IMG/VR virus record: IMGVR_UViG_3300043418_000109
Coordinates: 1 to 39,782 of that record
Length of the DNA stretch: 39,782 bases
Reading direction: 5' to 3' (one strand)
Origin: a virus
In this document: positions 16,827 to 24,686 of the stretch, in pieces
Layout of the letters: each line of letters opens with the position of its first letter
Numbering within the stretch: the first letter of the stretch is position 1
Position numbers and translations under genes: made by a program
The notes under the pieces: generated by a model
Seen by the model: only the letters and a program-made list of their open reading frames with translations
What the model was told of the DNA's origin: nothing
Database searches by the model: none

Positions 16827-17111
16827 ATGGACGCAGTAAACGTAGCCGCAACCCACCTTGACGCCACTGGCACAGTATTTACGGGGGCGTCTTACCTTCG
16901 TAGCGTTACTTGCCTAGGCACAACGACCGCAGGACATTTAGAGTTTCGCAACGGCGGCGCTTCCGGAACTCTGTTGCTTGAAGTCTATGTTCCCGGCAAC
17001 TCAAACAACGTCTGCAATATTGCCATCCCCGGCCCCGGCATTTTGTTTGATAAAGACTGCCACTTAACGCTCCCTACTGGCTACCACGCCACATCGTTCT
17101 ACGGGAAGTAA
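16827..17111 (+). CDS. small beta-rich protein, 94 aa
   Basis: Starts at ATG 16827 after AAGGAG, 10 bases beyond the giant gene. It is Thr/Gly/Ala-rich with alternating hydrophobics (SGTLLLEVYVPGNSNNVCNI), suggesting a small beta-sandwich. There are no membrane segments and three cysteines. It may be a minor virion or decoration protein; no family was recognised. Confidence 0.7.
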   Translation: MDAVNVAATHLDATGTVFTGASYLRSVTCLGTTTAGHLEFRNGGASGTLLLEVYVPGNSNNVCNIAIPGPGILFDKDCHLTLPTGYHATSFYGK

Positions 17112-17113
17112 TC

Positions 17114-17368
17114 ATGGCCAAGTCACCAGCATGGCAACGTAAGGAAGGCAAAGCGGAATCCGGTGGACTCAACGCTAAGGGCCGCGCTTCTTACAACAAA
17201 GCTAACCCCGGCAAACCCGGTCTGAAGGCTCCGCAGCCAGAAGGTGGCAGCCGCAAAGATTCTTTCTGCGCCCGTATGGAAGGCATGAAGAAAAAGCTGA
17301 CCAGTGAGAAGACGGCCAAAGACCCGAACTCTCGTATTAACAAATCATTACGTGCTTGGAAGTGCTGA
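17114..17368 (+). CDS. DUF6321-like small basic protein
   Basis: 84 aa from ATG 17114, 2 bases after the previous stop. The whole length fits the pattern recalled for DUF6321 proteins of aquatic phages: AWQRKEGK...GGLNAKGRASYN, then LKAPQPEGGSRKDSFCARM, GMKKKLTSEKTAKDPNSRIN and a final LRAWKC. It is very basic and probably binds nucleic acid or acts in the virion, but the biochemical role is not established. The next start lies 2 bases after its stop. Confidence 0.82.
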   Translation: MAKSPAWQRKEGKAESGGLNAKGRASYNKANPGKPGLKAPQPEGGSRKDSFCARMEGMKKKLTSEKTAKDPNSRINKSLRAWKC

Positions 17369-17369
17369 T

Positions 17370-17555
17370 ATGACTGAGCATCATGAATCCGCTAAACAAC
17401 TGATTGACATTGCTTCATTGGCAACGGTCATAGGGACACTCTCCGATATGTTACCCGCCGTCGCCGCTTTATTCTCCATCGTGTGGTCGGCCATACGCAT
17501 CTGGGAAACTGACACCGTCAAAGGCTGGACTGGTCGACAAGACCAAGGCGAATGA
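17370..17555 (+). CDS. small membrane protein, second holin candidate
   Basis: 61 aa from ATG 17370, 2 bases after the preceding stop; an in-frame upstream ATG at 17304 would overlap DUF6321 and is rejected. It has one long or two short hydrophobic helices (LIDIASLATVIGTLSDMLPA and VAALFSIVWSAIRIW) and a charged tail. Size and pattern resemble T7 gp17.5-like small holins, which are also encoded at the end of the tail module. It is 15 kb from the endolysin. Last gene of the rightward block; the hairpin follows 5 bases later. Confidence 0.7.
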   Translation: MTEHHESAKQLIDIASLATVIGTLSDMLPAVAALFSIVWSAIRIWETDTVKGWTGRQDQGE

Positions 17556-17560
17556 AAAAA

Positions 17561-17584
17561 GCCCCCGGTTTTTACGCCGGGGGC
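17561..17584 (-). terminator. intrinsic terminator of the leftward block
   Basis: GCCCCCGG and CCGGGGGC form a perfect 8-bp GC stem around an 8-base loop. On the minus strand the stem is followed by six U (bases 17560-17555), the intrinsic-terminator layout, 33 bases past the primase-helicase stop. Rightward, the hairpin is followed by AAAACC, so it would be at most a weak terminator or 3'-end stabiliser for the late transcript. Confidence 0.85.
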
Positions 17585-17617
17585 AAAACCCTCATCTAGA
17601 GACAACCAGCAACTGCG

Positions 17618-20611
17618 TTACTGGCCAGCGGATGATACCGCAGCGGTCTCTAAACTGACAACAGTCGGGCCACTTGTTTTCTCAACAACGCCTTCCATCG
17701 CATCAAAGTTAAAGCAGTAGCAAACGCATGCGCCTGTCGAATGAGCAGTGCCACGACCGATGTTGAATCGCTCAGAGCTCTTGCCTACCCACTTCTTCTC
17801 CTGTGCATATTTCAGCACCTCACGTGGCTCCATACGATTCTTGGAACACCAGTCGTAGAAGTCTTTCTTGGCGATGAACAGCTTGCCAACCAGCTTGGGG
17901 TCAACAGTCTCACCAGAGTTCTTGTTGGGTGAACCCAGTATGCGACGGCCAACTGCGATGCCATTGATACGCGACAAAGATTCCTCAGGGCCACGAGCAT
18001 CAGCACGGGTATCACGGTAGCCCACGGTCACCAAGATACGGCTAGACATCTCACGAATCATGCGGCTAACAGCCTCACCCGGGTCAGTCACGTTGCCTTT
18101 GGACACCGCAGCAGTCAGGTCAGTCATCAACAGCACTGTGAAGTCTTCCAACTTCTGGAAATCGAAGTCCACGACATTGAGGTCAATCAGAATCTTGGCA
18201 GCCACCAGTGTGCAAGTCGCGTGGCTACGGAAGAAACGATACTCAGACTGCGGCATTAAGCGGCTCATCTTGTTCTCAATCTTGGCATAGAGGTCAGCGA
18301 CTTCCTGCTGGTGCGTCACGATGTACTTCACAAACTCATGCCCTGCGTTGCCCATGTTTTCACGCATGGTGTCGATAGCGTTGGACACTTCGACTGCTGG
18401 GTCAATGATAGGTACGTTGTACGTGGCGAAGTTAATGCCAATCATACGAACGGCTTCAGCTTGCGTGTTAGCGTTGTGGCCAGCTAGTTTGGAGTGCATG
18501 TCTTCGTTGGCAGTTAAACCAACCACAGTCTTCCAAGTGTGCTGTTCAGCGAAGCCAACCTTACCGCCAGCAGAGGTCAAGCGAGCACGGTCAGTACCTT
18601 GGGACGTTGTGTAGGCCATAGCCGACACTTCCGCTGCGTCCATGTCAGTCATCTCATCGAACACCACGGGGACGTTCTTATGTGCACCGACGATAGCCCA
18701 GCGGGCATTGCGAGTTGCGCCTTCCTTACCAGCGAAGATCATCTTGTTGGCATCGCACAGACCATACAACGCGGAGCGCCACACAGAAGTCTTGCCCTTA
18801 CCAGACGCGCCAGAGTTGACGGCTACCAAAGCTCCGTTATAACTGTCTTCACCGAACGGAGTGATGAGCGAACCGTAGACATTACAGAAGACATACTGGG
18901 CAGCTTGGCTATGCTCGCGGTTATAAATGTAGTTGACAGCACTGCTATAAGCAGCAAGAGTCCCGCGAGGCTCAGGATAAGCAGCACGATGGTCAGCCGC
19001 AGCACCTCCGATAAAGACTTTGCGAATTGACCCGTCTTGGTGATAAAGCCTGTCTCCAAGGAGAACCCCACTCATGTTGTCGCGCCAGCCAAACGCAGTC
19101 AATGTATCTGTCTCACGTTGCTCGGCCATGAGCTTGTGAATTGAGTCGCGGATGTACGCGGTCATGTGCATCGTTGAGTCCTTATTGTTGGATGGCATCA
19201 GCTCATACTTAGACAATGCCTTAAGCAAGTCCGTGGATGAAGCCAATGCAGAAGTGTCCACCTCGAAGTCACGTACCCGTTGGTCAGGCAAGTGCATGCG
19301 GATAGTGAACGCGTAAGCGCCGTCAGCCTTCTTGATACGTTGGATTGGGTAGAACAGCGTACGGCAGAACGTGTATGGCTGCATCACACCGTCTTTGTCA
19401 CGGATGAAACGCAGCATGTGTTCTGACTGGTACTCGTAGCCCTCAGGCATTGGGGGCACGATGGCTTCCAATACTTCGTCGGGCTTCGCCTCGTCGATTA
19501 CTTCGACCGTTGATTCTGCTGGTTCAGGCAGAAGTCGTCCCAGCACGATTGGTGATTTGATGTTTCCTTTATGAACACAGCTGTCGCAGGCGGTCGGGTT
19601 ACAGCGTTGAAAATATTCACAAGTAGCAGGGCCGCTATCCCAAGTGTTATAACGGGTATCAACGTCCACGTTAGAGTGGCCAGTAGCTGCTCTATGTTCG
19701 CTCCACTCATGTGCCAGAGGTTCTCCCTCGACGCAGTGCTTGATGATTCCGATGATGCCGCGCCATGATTCATAGTCAACGTCTCCTTTGGTATCACGCA
19801 TCTTGGCCACTTGAGCGCAGTGGTTTGCAACTTCATGGGCAGACGAGTCAATCTGTGGGCCAAGGTGCCCAATCAAGTCATCGTTCAGACCAGCCACGGG
19901 TGCGCGGCTAATCAGTTGTTGGGGGATGACGTCGTACTTAGCAACCACTACTTTGAGGGCTGCATGAAATTCTTGAGGTGTTACTGTTTGGCCTTCACGG
20001 ACAACTTTGACTCCACGTACTTCTCGGCCAGCCTTTCGATTGTGACTTCCAACCGGTCTAAGAACGGACGACAGATCAGCAGTGCGGGTAGGGTCAACGA
20101 GTAGGCCACCAGCAGCGAAAGCGGACTTAAGTTGCGAAGCCATTGTTCGCCAGCTGTTGGGTCCGATACTAGAAGATAAAGGCCAATAACAGTGTATACC
20201 GCCACCGCTATCGACAACCATGGGAGTGGGGAGACCATTGCTGTGGCAAAACGTAAGGATTGCTCTTGCTCCATCAGCTTTTGTCGCGTAGCCTTTGCCT
20301 TCTGCTGCCTTTGATTCACCACAGTCGATATCCGCCCAGAAAGCTTTGGCCTTGTACCAGTTAGGTTCTCCACGGTATTTCCTTTTTGTTTCACCATTGA
20401 CCACGGCTTCGTAGCTTGGCTCTTTGTACGCAGCACAGGCGTGATAGACAGTTAAGTTAGTTTGCTTGTCGTAAGAAGCGATGGCCTCGGCCATCAACTC
20501 CAATGACGCATATGCCTTGTGGGCGATGCCGGGGGTTCCGGCACGGCTCAGGCCAACGAACTTATACCCATCTTCCGGCAAGATTGTTTTGAGGAAGGTG
20601 AGTGCGTCCAT
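17618..20611 (-). CDS. primase-helicase: AEP primase-polymerase plus DUF927 helicase
   Basis: 997 aa. The start at 20611 follows the upstream stop by one base and has AGG nearby; an in-frame start 15 codons earlier would overlap that gene. N-terminal archaeo-eukaryotic primase features: FWADID (Asp94/Asp96), SGGGIHCYW (135-143), RPVGSHN (His190). Cysteines 331, 337, 342 and 345 form a likely zinc site. The C-terminal half is a DUF927-type ATPase with Walker A GASGKGKT (601-608) and Walker B VVFDEMTD (Asp652/Glu653). It should prime and unwind DNA at the phage fork. Last gene of the leftward block, ending just before the terminator. Confidence 0.9.
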   Translation of the reverse strand: MDALTFLKTILPEDGYKFVGLSRAGTPGIAHKAYASLELMAEAIASYDKQTNLTVYHACAAYKEPSYEAVVNGETKRKYRGEPNWYKAKAFWADIDCGESKAAEGKGYATKADGARAILTFCHSNGLPTPMVVDSGGGIHCYWPLSSSIGPNSWRTMASQLKSAFAAGGLLVDPTRTADLSSVLRPVGSHNRKAGREVRGVKVVREGQTVTPQEFHAALKVVVAKYDVIPQQLISRAPVAGLNDDLIGHLGPQIDSSAHEVANHCAQVAKMRDTKGDVDYESWRGIIGIIKHCVEGEPLAHEWSEHRAATGHSNVDVDTRYNTWDSGPATCEYFQRCNPTACDSCVHKGNIKSPIVLGRLLPEPAESTVEVIDEAKPDEVLEAIVPPMPEGYEYQSEHMLRFIRDKDGVMQPYTFCRTLFYPIQRIKKADGAYAFTIRMHLPDQRVRDFEVDTSALASSTDLLKALSKYELMPSNNKDSTMHMTAYIRDSIHKLMAEQRETDTLTAFGWRDNMSGVLLGDRLYHQDGSIRKVFIGGAAADHRAAYPEPRGTLAAYSSAVNYIYNREHSQAAQYVFCNVYGSLITPFGEDSYNGALVAVNSGASGKGKTSVWRSALYGLCDANKMIFAGKEGATRNARWAIVGAHKNVPVVFDEMTDMDAAEVSAMAYTTSQGTDRARLTSAGGKVGFAEQHTWKTVVGLTANEDMHSKLAGHNANTQAEAVRMIGINFATYNVPIIDPAVEVSNAIDTMRENMGNAGHEFVKYIVTHQQEVADLYAKIENKMSRLMPQSEYRFFRSHATCTLVAAKILIDLNVVDFDFQKLEDFTVLLMTDLTAAVSKGNVTDPGEAVSRMIREMSSRILVTVGYRDTRADARGPEESLSRINGIAVGRRILGSPNKNSGETVDPKLVGKLFIAKKDFYDWCSKNRMEPREVLKYAQEKKWVGKSSERFNIGRGTAHSTGACVCYCFNFDAMEGVVEKTSGPTVVSLETAAVSSAGQ

Positions 20612-20612
20612 G

Positions 20613-20864
20613 TTATGCCTGTGCGATGATTGATTTGCCCGTGGCGTGTGCACCAATAGTGATGGTGCGGTCCATGTGTGCCATGGCTACCTTTACCAAC
20701 TCTTTAGCTTGGATGTTTGTGTCCGATGCTTCTACGATGACTCGAGACAACAGCTCTGCCAAACCAATGATGATTTCTCCATGGTTGAAATCTTTGCCGC
20801 TGAGGGCGAGGTTAGCTTCGATTACGACACCAGCGACTTTGCGTTGGTCAACTTGATATGACAT
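20613..20864 (-). CDS. small unknown early protein, 83 aa
   Basis: Starts at 20864 after TGGAGAAATC. It is mostly helical (HGEIIIGLAELLSRVIVEAS; IQAKELVKVAMAHMDRTI) and ends ATGKSIIAQA. The GKS is not a P-loop, as there is no upstream glycine framework. It lies one base upstream of the primase-helicase start and downstream of two hairpins, so it may be translated from a processed or attenuated transcript. No known family. Confidence 0.75.
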   Translation of the reverse strand: MSYQVDQRKVAGVVIEANLALSGKDFNHGEIIIGLAELLSRVIVEASDTNIQAKELVKVAMAHMDRTITIGAHATGKSIIAQA

Positions 20865-20884
20865 GATTTCTCCAGAAAGTGAAA

Positions 20885-20896
20885 GCCCCGAAGGGC
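20885..20896 (-). other. UUCG-tetraloop hairpin in the leader of 20864
   Basis: On the minus strand GCCC-UUCG-GGGC forms a four-base-pair stem closed by the very stable UUCG tetraloop, followed by a U/C-rich run. It lies about 20 bases upstream of the 20864 start codon. It probably protects or punctuates the mRNA; it is too short to be a convincing terminator alone. Confidence 0.4.
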
Positions 20897-20907
20897 CAGA
20901 AAGAAGC

Positions 20908-20951
20908 GGGGGGCTACTACTGTAGCTGGGCAGGATTGCCCGTAGCCCCCC
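20908..20951 (-). terminator. strong compound hairpin after the SSB-like gene
   Basis: GGGGGGCTAC (20908-20917) pairs perfectly with GTAGCCCCCC (20942-20951). The loop contains a second stem, GGGCA/TGCCC (20928-20932 with 20937-20941). It lies 9 bases beyond the stop of the SSB-like gene. The following minus-strand bases are pyrimidine-rich (GCTTCTTTC) but lack a clean U-run. Partial termination or a processing barrier that raises SSB-like mRNA over downstream genes is likely. Confidence 0.55.
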
Positions 20952-20959
20952 AAAACCAA

Positions 20960-21889
20960 TTAGTCGTCGAAGTTCAGATCGTCGAGGTTCAGGTCTGGAA
21001 TGTCAACCTCAACAGGAGCAGCTTTCACTTCAGGCTTAGGCTCAGCTTTTGGCTTGGCTACGGCTTTAGGCTTCTCAACCACTGGGGCAGGAGCAGCAGC
21101 CTTGACTTCCACGGTTGGCAACTCTTCGTCCTGAGCAGCTTCAGCAGCAGCGGCAGCAGCAATACCGTCAGCACCCAAGATGGACTGCACGACTTCGGAC
21201 ACTGCAACTTCTTGCACTTGGGCATAGCCAGCGTCGCTCAACAAACCTGTAGGCTTGAAGGTCAGCTTAGGAGTTGGTGACTCCATGTCAAAGCCAATAC
21301 GGGTAACAACCATGTTGTATCCAACGCCGCGCTTAGCGAGCATCTTGCCGTATTCGCCCAATGACTTGATGGATGCTGGAGGCACACGCAATAAGTAGGG
21401 GTCGTTGATTTGGTCAGCCGTGGCGATAGCCATACGGACGCTGTCTTGGCACGCCTTGCCTTTACCACCGTTGTCGCCGATCTTGCTGCCCCATTGGTTG
21501 TGTGGGCAGATCGCGCAGGACTTGCTTTGTGGCTCAGCCACGGAACCATCAGGACGGTCACCAGTGTTTGAGAAGCAATCAGGCTTAGTAGCTTCGCTGC
21601 CCTCTTGGTAGCCCTTCATGTAGAACACTTTGGACGTGCCCTTATTGGCTTTGACCAACACGACTTCGATTGAAGGCACTGCGATCTTCTCGCCGTCCAC
21701 ATCCTTGGTCAGTACGGTGCGCTCGCCGTCACGAACGACGGTGAAGTTCTTGCCCTTGATGGACATGACAGGGAAGCCACCAACGCCAGCATGGGAGGTC
21801 AAGTCATCATTGACTGCTGTACGGTTAGCTGTTTTCAGATAGGCTGGCAGGTTGCCAGAGGCGGTGTCGAAGGGGATGATGTTTGACAT
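20960..21889 (-). CDS. single-stranded DNA-binding-like protein
   Basis: 309 aa from ATG 21889 after GGAG. The beta-rich N-terminal half contains four cysteines (105, 125, 128, 147; CAICPHNQWG in the middle) that could bind zinc. An Ala-rich linker and a Lys/Pro/Ala repeat region (about 265-290) follow, ending in the acidic tail DLNLDDLNFDD. Acidic C-termini with a late aromatic residue are typical of SSBs (bacterial SSB, T7 gp2.5), where they recruit partners. Position beside primase-helicase and recombination genes supports this. The assignment rests on architecture, not on a clear OB-fold motif. Confidence 0.65.
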   Translation of the reverse strand: MSNIIPFDTASGNLPAYLKTANRTAVNDDLTSHAGVGGFPVMSIKGKNFTVVRDGERTVLTKDVDGEKIAVPSIEVVLVKANKGTSKVFYMKGYQEGSEATKPDCFSNTGDRPDGSVAEPQSKSCAICPHNQWGSKIGDNGGKGKACQDSVRMAIATADQINDPYLLRVPPASIKSLGEYGKMLAKRGVGYNMVVTRIGFDMESPTPKLTFKPTGLLSDAGYAQVQEVAVSEVVQSILGADGIAAAAAAEAAQDEELPTVEVKAAAPAPVVEKPKAVAKPKAEPKPEVKAAPVEVDIPDLNLDDLNFDD

Positions 21890-21915
21890 CTTAGTTTTCT
21901 CCAGTGGGTTGAGGG

Positions 21916-22296
21916 TTATGAACGACGGATGTTGACCACACGTTCCGAGCGCCAGTTGATACCGGGTGGAAGGTCTTGGTGTTCATCTTTGTATTGTTGT
22001 ATGGCGGTCTTAGAAGCGCGAACTTCCATCAGATGCCAGTCTTCACGAGACTTAACAAAGGACATGAAGGCGTCCTTGTCAGCCACAGAAGCAGTGCTGC
22101 GTTCAGTAGTATAGGCCGTACCAAACTCAGTCTTAACGGAGTCCATACCAGTCGTCTCGAACGTCTTAAGTAGTGCGGATTCAATCTGGTCAAGGACTGT
22201 ATCCAATTTCTCTACTTTGTTGTCGTACGCTGCTTTGAACTCAGCTTTTTTATCGCGTAGCTCAATGTACTTGGCTACTAATTCTGAAATTTTCAT
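21916..22296 (-). CDS. coiled-coil early protein, 126 aa
   Basis: The chosen start is 22296 (MKISELVAKYIEL) with GGA at suitable distance. The N-terminal half is a long charged helix (residues 1-55); the C-terminal half contains FGTAYTTERSTASV and a basic end (ERVVNIRRS). The layout is reminiscent of siphovirus Gp157/Gam-like coiled-coil DNA-associated proteins, but no diagnostic motif was confirmed. It sits between the helicase and SSB-like genes, consistent with a recombination accessory role. Confidence 0.7.
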   Translation of the reverse strand: MKISELVAKYIELRDKKAEFKAAYDNKVEKLDTVLDQIESALLKTFETTGMDSVKTEFGTAYTTERSTASVADKDAFMSFVKSREDWHLMEVRASKTAIQQYKDEHQDLPPGINWRSERVVNIRRS

Positions 22297-22343
22297 TTTT
22301 GTTCCAGTGAGGGGGACGGAGATTACCATCAAATAAGTGCGTG

Positions 22344-22373
22344 TGTATAGTGTTTTCTACTGGTCGCTCTCAA
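22344..22373 (-). promoter_or_regulatory. possible sigma70-like promoter
   Basis: On the minus strand TTGAGA (22373-22368) and TATACA (22349-22344) are 18 bases apart, upstream of the 22296 gene and straddling the helicase stop. The -10 side belongs to a motif (GAAAACACTATACACACG) partly repeated at two other minus-strand gaps. Matches are 5/6 and 4/6, so confidence is modest. Confidence 0.35.
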
Positions 22374-23922
22374 TTCCTTTCATAATGTCGAGCAGGGAGC
22401 CTTGTAGCTTCTGCTTACCCTGCAATCTCTTATAGATACGCCGTTCAATATCACTGCCAGCTATATGGGCGATGACTGTTGTGCGTGTCTGGCCGGGTCG
22501 GCGTACTCGAGCACATGCTTGTTCGTACACGTCGTTGCTATGAATGGGCGCATACCAGATGATGGTCGTTGCCGCAGTCAGTGTTAAGCCATGAGACATG
22601 GTGGACGGGTTGGCCACAATCACACGGATGTTGTCAGTCTTTTGAAACTGGCCAAAGATTTCGTCTCGGTCAGCCTTAGACGTAGCGCCATGAATCGCAG
22701 CGCAGTCCCAGTGTGGGCACAGCTCCTCCATCAGATGCTCCAGCACACCAGTCAACGGAACGAACACAAGCACCTTGCCTTCGGACTCTTCAATGAGCTC
22801 CTTCAGCACGTCGATGCGTGGCTTGTTCGGAATGTGGATGTACTCGCCTTGAGCTCCATACGCCACACCGCAAGCGATCTGCACCAGCTTGTTAGCCTTC
22901 ACAGCTTCGTTCACAGCAAGCACTTGGCCGCCTTCGTATTCCATCTTCAACTTGTCCAGCATGTTCTTGTATGCCGCCTTCTGCTCAGTGGTCATCTCAA
23001 CGTCGCGGGTAACGAACGTCTGCTCAGGCAAGTCAATACAGTCATCCAGCGCGAAGCGCACTGACGGTTGCATGATGGCCTTCACTGTGTCCACTGCGTC
23101 CTTACGGGCAACCCACTTGAACTGAGTCAACTGCTTCATCACCATGTCGCGGAACTTACCAAAGTACTTGGGTACTGAGGGGCTCGTAGGCACAACGATT
23201 CGGCACTGCGCCCATGCGTCTGTTGGTTCATGCGGTGTTGGTGCACCAGTCAATCCCCACACACGTCGCGCTGACTGCTTGTTACAGATGGCGTTCAATG
23301 TCTTCCAGCGGTCAGTACCAGCATTACGGAACATGGCTATCTCGTCAACGATGATGAGGTCAATGTCATCCCGCTTTTGTAAGTCTTCCAAGATAGTCTT
23401 GATGCCGTCGGTATTGATGATGTACAGGTCAGCGTCTTGGGCCAACAACTTCTTGCGGCGCTCACGGGTTCCATACACCACTGTTGCATCCAGATGCGGG
23501 AACGTCTTGAAGACTTCATCAGCCCAAGTGCGCTCCATCGTAGACAACGGACAGACAATCAAAGCCTTCTTCACTAGCTTGCACTCACGCATGTAGTCGT
23601 AGGCCCACAGCGACGTGACTGTCTTACCCAGACCCATAGAGTTTAGGCAGAAGGCACGGTCGTGCATAGCTAGGAAGTTGGCAGTCTCAACCTGTGCAGC
23701 GAATGGTTTGAACCGGCCCGGCCATTGGTAGTAGTACTCCATAGGGTCTGGTGGATTGAATCCCAGATTACGGAGCACCTTGACTTCCTCTGGTCGGTGC
23801 GGCACAGCCACTAGCGTATCCCCCTCATGAGAAACCAGACGTGCCGTTGGGATGACAGTGGTAACTCGTGAAGGGTTGCGCAGTTTGAAGATGAGGGCTT
23901 TTTTGTCTTTTCTAATTAGCAT
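22357..23922 (-). CDS. SNF2/DEAD-type superfamily 2 helicase
   Basis: 521 aa with start at 23922 (MLIRKDKKAL), overlapping the upstream gene by 7 bases; an in-frame start 32 codons earlier is unlikely. Motif I is NSMGLGKT (94-101), motif II VDEIA (Asp193-Glu194, DEIA instead of DEAH), motif III LTGAP (224-228); the C-terminal lobe has AIHGATSKADRD and motif VI QACARVRRPGQ. The GLGKT and RxGQ signatures are typical of SNF2-like ATPases, which translocate on double-stranded DNA. Phage members act in recombination or remodel DNA-bound proteins. It lies in a cluster with nuclease genes. Confidence 0.9.
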   Translation of the reverse strand: MLIRKDKKALIFKLRNPSRVTTVIPTARLVSHEGDTLVAVPHRPEEVKVLRNLGFNPPDPMEYYYQWPGRFKPFAAQVETANFLAMHDRAFCLNSMGLGKTVTSLWAYDYMRECKLVKKALIVCPLSTMERTWADEVFKTFPHLDATVVYGTRERRKKLLAQDADLYIINTDGIKTILEDLQKRDDIDLIIVDEIAMFRNAGTDRWKTLNAICNKQSARRVWGLTGAPTPHEPTDAWAQCRIVVPTSPSVPKYFGKFRDMVMKQLTQFKWVARKDAVDTVKAIMQPSVRFALDDCIDLPEQTFVTRDVEMTTEQKAAYKNMLDKLKMEYEGGQVLAVNEAVKANKLVQIACGVAYGAQGEYIHIPNKPRIDVLKELIEESEGKVLVFVPLTGVLEHLMEELCPHWDCAAIHGATSKADRDEIFGQFQKTDNIRVIVANPSTMSHGLTLTAATTIIWYAPIHSNDVYEQACARVRRPGQTRTTVIAHIAGSDIERRIYKRLQGKQKLQGSLLDIMKGIESDQ

Positions 23923-24155
23923 GAGAGTCTCATTGCAGCGAGCACAGCCAGAATGTTTTCTTCTGTTGCATGCGGGAAGTCGATCTCGTGGATGGTGGAA
24001 TCGCCTTTGACTCGCCACTTAATGGTCTTTGAGTCCCAATCCCTGTTGTCTGACATGATTAGCGCTGATACGTTCTCGGGTACTGGGTATCCAAAGAATG
24101 TGTATCGACCGGTGTCGACATGTCTGATTGCGTCATTTACCGTAGTTACTGCCAT
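23916..24155 (-). CDS. small unknown protein, 79 aa
   Basis: Start 24155 follows TGGAGAAAAACTC; earlier in-frame starts would overlap the HNH-like gene extensively. The sequence alternates hydrophobics (GRYTFFGYPVPENVSALIM) with an acidic-basic second half and a C-terminal helix (EENILAVLAAMRL). It overlaps the helicase start by 7 bases and the HNH-like gene by 23. No known motif. Confidence 0.68.
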   Translation of the reverse strand: MAVTTVNDAIRHVDTGRYTFFGYPVPENVSALIMSDNRDWDSKTIKWRVKGDSTIHEIDFPHATEENILAVLAAMRLSC

Positions 24156-24396
24156 GAGTTTTTCTCCATCCTCGGTTGGTAGTTTGGTCAACCACACGGA
24201 GATTGCCTTTGGCATTGGTTCCTTTGCCATCCAGCATCTGCTTATGGTCAACGTCTTTGCCGTCACCCTTCTTGACCTTGCCTTCTTTGGCTAGTTCCGC
24301 TCGGGCTTGGTTGCGCATCTCGCGCTTCTTCACTTGCTCAGGTTTTGCGTTGTACGCTTTGTCGTACGCAGCTTTTGTTGGGCCACCTTTATTCAT
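24133..24396 (-). CDS. small HNH-like protein
   Basis: 87 aa from ATG 24396 after TTTGGAGAATAG, overlapping the upstream stop (ATGA). A basic, Lys-rich N-terminus (AYNAKPEQVKKREMRNQAR) is followed by KGDGKDVDHK...G.NAKGNLRVVD...NRGWRK. The DVDHK...N..NLRVV pattern resembles the core of HNH nucleases (His, Asn, second basic residue) in minimal form. It could be a structure-specific nuclease or a DNA-binding derivative; catalytic completeness is uncertain. Confidence 0.68.
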   Translation of the reverse strand: MNKGGPTKAAYDKAYNAKPEQVKKREMRNQARAELAKEGKVKKGDGKDVDHKQMLDGKGTNAKGNLRVVDQTTNRGWRKTHGSNYGK

Positions 24397-24686
24397 TTGC
24401 TATTCTCCAAAAATTCAATGAGTTGAGATACGTCGTCAACCACTATGGCCTTACCCCAGTGGTCTCTGATTTCCGCGATGACACGGTCTTGGTTAGCCGT
24501 GGTGTCACCCCTCTTGCCGGGGGCCTTTGTCTCGATTGCAAGGAAGATTCCTTCCATACAGCAGATGAAATCGGGGATGCCTACTACGCCAAAGCCGTTT
24601 TGCATGGGCATGAAGTACCAGATGTCTCGTTTGCGCAGCTCTTTTTTAACTGCGTCTTTGACTTTGCCTTCGGGTGTTTGTGCCAT
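24393..24686 (-). CDS. VRR-NUC-type nuclease
   Basis: 97 aa from ATG 24686, sharing one base with the upstream stop (TAATG). The whole protein is a minimal PD-(D/E)xK VRR-NUC domain: helix EGKVKDAVKKELRKR, then GVVGIPDFIC (Asp39), FLAIETKAPGK (Glu52, Lys54) and TANQDRVIAEIRDHWG. Such phage enzymes are thought to cut branched DNA such as Holliday junctions. It overlaps the next gene by four bases, within a recombination cluster. Confidence 0.88.
   Translation of the reverse strand: MAQTPEGKVKDAVKKELRKRDIWYFMPMQNGFGVVGIPDFICCMEGIFLAIETKAPGKRGDTTANQDRVIAEIRDHWGKAIVVDDVSQLIEFLENSK

Noticed and set aside
17304-17369. N-terminal extension of the 61-residue membrane protein
   Set aside because: It overlaps DUF6321 coding sequence and is replaced by a well-placed ATG two bases after that gene's stop.
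19498-19872. Other-frame ORF with one hydrophobic segment inside the primase-helicase
   Set aside because: No ribosome-binding site; the +1 frame of codon-biased genes is often Leu/Val/Thr-rich, and the overlapping primase residues form a conserved cysteine cluster.
20613-20640. P-loop in the C-terminus of the 83-residue protein (ATGKS)
   Set aside because: Only the GKS is present, without the preceding glycine loop or beta strand, and it lies at the very end of the protein.
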